Positions 5,127-7,029 of a stretch of DNA of 7,029 nucleotides are shown piece by piece. The notes under the pieces were generated by a model, which saw only the letters and a list, made by a program, of their open reading frames with translations, had not been told where the DNA came from and searched no databases. The position numbers and the translations under genes were made by a program. Position 1 is the first letter of the stretch; the number at the start of each line of letters is the position of its first letter. The stretch comes from Victivallales bacterium (lineage in GTDB: Bacteria > Verrucomicrobiota > Lentisphaeria > Oligosphaerales > Oligosphaeraceae), in the NCBI GenBank assembly GCA_017431185.1, contig JAFRLP010000101.1:1-7029 (forward strand), in the 5' to 3' direction.

Positions 5127-6428
5127 ATGGACATAAAACGCGACTACTATTTGAACAGGCTAATTGAGCGCAAGCACGACGGCTTCGTGAAGTTCATCAC
5201 GGGGATACGCCGCTGCGGCAAGAGCCATCTTCTAAATGTCCAGTTCAGGAATCATCTCCGCTCGCAGGGAATCGGCGGCTCCCAGATCATTGGGCTGGCA
5301 CTTGACGACGACGCGAACGAGGCTCTGAGGGATCCAAGGCGCCTTTCCGCATCCATACGGGAGAGGGTGGCGTCTCCCGACATCCCGTACTACGCCCTCA
5401 TAGACGAGATCCAGATGTGCGAGGAGGTTCCAGGCATTGTAGAGGGGGGCAAGGCGACCGTCACATTCTACGACACCCTCAACGGCCTGATGAAAATCCC
5501 CAACCTGGACGTCTATGTGACCGGCTCGAACTCGAGGATGCTTTCCGACGAGGTCCCGACGCACTTCCGCGACCGCGGCGAAGTTATCAGGCTTCATCCG
5601 CTCTCCTTCTCCGAATATCTGCCGGCAAGCGGCCTGAGCGAATACCGCGCCTGGGGCGAATACCTTGTCTATGGAGGAATGCCGGAAGCCGTCCTTAAGA
5701 GAAGTCCGCAGGACAAGCGCGAGTACCTGGCCGGACTGTTCAAGACACTCTACCTGAAAGACATCGTCGAGCACAACGGACTGAAGGACGACTTTGTGCT
5801 GGGGGCGCTTGTCAATGTCCTTATGAGCGCGGTCGGAAGCCTTACCAATCTTTCGAACATCGTGTCCACCCTTGCATCGACCCAGGGGATAAAGCCCTCG
5901 CTGCACACCGTCCAGGACTACATCTGCTATCTGAAGCAGGCCTACCTGTTCGAGCAGGCGGAACGCTACGACATAAAGGGGCGCAAGTACCTTTCCTATC
6001 CGTCAAAGTACTATGCCGAGGACGTGGGGCTCCGCAACGCGAGGCTCAACTACCGCCAGACGGAACGAACCCACCTGATGGAGAACGTCATCTTCAACGA
6101 GTTGGTCAGCCGCGGCGCGAACGTGGATGTCGGCGTTGTCGAAATCCACGCCACGAAGGACGGAAAAAGGAAGAGGCGGAAACACGAGATCGACTTCATC
6201 GTGAACCTTGGACTGGACAAGCTGTACATCCAGAGCGCCTTGGAGATGGCCACCGAGGCGAAGGCGGAGCAGGAGCTTCTGCCGCTCAGGAAGACAGGGG
6301 ACTCCTTCAGAAAACTGGTCATAACCGGAGACGACCAGCCATTCTACACGGATGAAAAAGGCATATCCTTCGTGGGAATCATTCCATTCCTTCTCGACAA
6401 ATCCATCCTTTCAAGCCTAATGGTCTGA
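5127..6428 (+). CDS. AAA_14 / DUF4143 family ATPase
   Basis: This 433-residue protein has the two-domain plan of the family. An N-terminal P-loop ATPase (about 1-165) shows Walker A GIRRCGKS (26-33), Walker B YYALIDEIQ (88-96) and a sensor-like VYVTGSNS (129-136), followed by the typical LHPLSFSEY and YGGMPE (182-187). The DUF4143 part follows, with a helical region around YLKDIVEHN and a C-terminal nuclease-like fold (HEIDFIV 353-359, YIQSA 367-371). In that fold the usual PD-(D/E)XK catalytic set is incomplete, so it may bind rather than cut DNA. Length is normal and the gene looks intact. The family has no firmly known function; it occurs in many copies in some gut bacteria and archaea. 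Codons are more GC-rich than in the neighbours, suggesting separate arrival. ATG 5127 has only a modest ribosome binding site (gagag, 5117-5121), next to a hairpin. Confidence 0.92.
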   Translation: MDIKRDYYLNRLIERKHDGFVKFITGIRRCGKSHLLNVQFRNHLRSQGIGGSQIIGLALDDDANEALRDPRRLSASIRERVASPDIPYYALIDEIQMCEEVPGIVEGGKATVTFYDTLNGLMKIPNLDVYVTGSNSRMLSDEVPTHFRDRGEVIRLHPLSFSEYLPASGLSEYRAWGEYLVYGGMPEAVLKRSPQDKREYLAGLFKTLYLKDIVEHNGLKDDFVLGALVNVLMSAVGSLTNLSNIVSTLASTQGIKPSLHTVQDYICYLKQAYLFEQAERYDIKGRKYLSYPSKYYAEDVGLRNARLNYRQTERTHLMENVIFNELVSRGANVDVGVVEIHATKDGKRKRRKHEIDFIVNLGLDKLYIQSALEMATEAKAEQELLPLRKTGDSFRKLVITGDDQPFYTDEKGISFVGIIPFLLDKSILSSLMV

Positions 6429-6443
6429 GGACACACAAAGCAA

Positions 6444-6500
6444 ATGACCGGGGCACTTTCATGGATTTCTGACTATGACCATCGTCCTTACATGGGATGA
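6444..6500 (+). pseudogene. 18-codon frame, probable out-of-frame N-terminus of the ankyrin gene
   Basis: ATG 6444 begins 15 bases after the ATPase stop and reads MTGALSWISDYDHRPYMG, then TGA 6498-6500. The stop overlaps ATG 6497 of the ankyrin frame (ATGA). Joining the two gives ...PYMG-MTPSQYAVDAG, which fits an ankyrin repeat entering its usual Gly-x-Thr-Pro turn, so a single lost base near 6495-6497 would explain the split. The only upstream ribosome binding site is a weak gagg at 6427-6430. Alternatives are translational coupling or a sequencing error. Confidence 0.4.
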
Positions 6501-7029
6501 CACCATCGCAATATGCCGTTGACGCTGGAGAAAAGACATCTGCCGAGTTGCTTCTTGAATACGGAGCGGATGTCAATGGTCGGGATTTCAATGGACAATC
6601 CCCCTTGCATTATGCCGCCAGCAAGGGAAATATTGAAATGATTGACTTTCTTATTGCTCACGGGGCGGAAATCAATCTTGCGGATAAACATGGCTTCACC
6701 CCTGCGGCGCAAGCCCTAATGAGTTTACCATCAGAAGCATTTTACTACGAAATGGAGGATGGTGAAAAGAAGAGGAAAGCATTTGATTGGTTACGTCAAC
6801 ATGGAGCGATGATGGGGAAAGATGTATTGCTTGCCGCCGTCTCGAAATCTGAGAGAACAATCACTCTGCTGTCAGAGTTACTGAATGGCAACAGTTACAA
6901 TTCAAGCGCATTGAATGAAGCTTTACTTTACGCTAGTGCATCTTGTTGTTATAAGACAGAAAATAGCGTGAAGCTGCTTCTGCAGTATGGAGCGTTCCCT
7001 GAAACCCATCTAGAGGGATATAAATACAA
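6497..7029 (+). CDS. Ankyrin-repeat protein, runs off the right edge
   Basis: At least 177 residues are visible with no stop before the window ends. Two clear ankyrin repeats are at residues 2-30 (TPSQYAVDAG...LLLEYGADVN) and 31-63 (NGQSPLHYAASKGNIEMIDF, then LIAHGAEIN). A longer, diverged repeat with an insertion rich in Glu and Lys follows (about 64-105), and another helix pair ends in LLLQYGAFPE near residue 170. Ankyrin repeats mediate protein-protein binding; in bacteria such single-domain proteins are often accessory, host-associated or toxin-linked, and no enzyme domain is visible here. ATG 6497 is the first in-frame start after a stop at 6476-6478 but lacks a ribosome binding site and begins inside a repeat, so the true N-terminus is probably the out-of-frame 6444 segment. 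It could be a pseudogene. Confidence 0.75.
   Translation, partial: MTPSQYAVDAGEKTSAELLLEYGADVNGRDFNGQSPLHYAASKGNIEMIDFLIAHGAEINLADKHGFTPAAQALMSLPSEAFYYEMEDGEKKRKAFDWLRQHGAMMGKDVLLAAVSKSERTITLLSELLNGNSYNSSALNEALLYASASCCYKTENSVKLLLQYGAFPETHLEGYKY

Noticed and set aside
5232..5906. 224-residue minus-strand frame opposite the ATPase gene
   Set aside because: Antisense shadow of a GC-rich gene with clear Walker motifs on the plus strand.
1..7029. CRISPR array, tRNA, rRNA or insertion-sequence transposase
   Set aside because: No regularly spaced repeats, no tRNA-like cloverleaf or rRNA sequence noticed, and no transposase motifs or paired terminal repeats found by eye.

Overview
This is a 7-kb stretch of bacterial accessory DNA. 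Base composition is mixed: moderately GC-rich genes, an AT-rich patch near 1.16-1.27 kb, and a noticeably GC-richer ATPase gene near 5.1-6.4 kb. The protein families (phage recombination genes, a DUF1016/YhcG nuclease, an AAA_14-DUF4143 ATPase, ankyrin repeats) are shared by many gut and rumen bacteria. A PVC-type lineage such as Lentisphaerota or Kiritimatiellota, or Fibrobacter, would fit, but the sequence does not settle the organism.

Left part (1-1500): a graveyard of broken genes. A phage PD-(D/E)XK exonuclease-like gene is frameshifted near position 336. It is followed, in normal phage order, by the first ~46 codons of a Sak4/RecA-like phage ATPase, which stops matching its family after about 824 and runs on into unrelated sequence. 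Next come an unassigned coding-like scrap (823-957), a two-tier dyad at 1130-1171, the C-terminal tail of an AT-rich gene (1161-1271) and about 300 bases with no convincing gene.

Centre (1560-5040): an intact DUF1016/YhcG PD-(D/E)XK nuclease gene (1716-2795), with a perfect 24-bp palindrome in its 5' leader and a closely related 27-bp palindrome inside its own coding sequence. Four tightly spaced plus-strand reading frames follow: a five-helix membrane protein, a 31-codon small frame, a four-helix membrane protein and a soluble hypothetical protein. Short gaps and overlaps suggest co-transcription. None is a family I recognise. The soluble protein's last ~23 codons lie in palindromic and terminator DNA and look secondarily acquired.

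Right part (4967-7029): an AAA_14-DUF4143 ATPase gene (5127-6428), preceded by two dyads sharing an exact 12-mer, a terminator hairpin, and an 11-codon frame with a strong Shine-Dalgarno sequence that overlaps the promoter-proximal dyad. An ankyrin-repeat gene follows, apparently frameshifted near its start and running off the window.

The most interesting signal is that two unrelated nuclease/ATPase genes, both of types often found as scattered accessory copies, each carry their own long palindrome near the start, with a second related copy close by. This could be autoregulation, a recognition site for the encoded protein, or the footprint of a palindrome-linked mobile gene.
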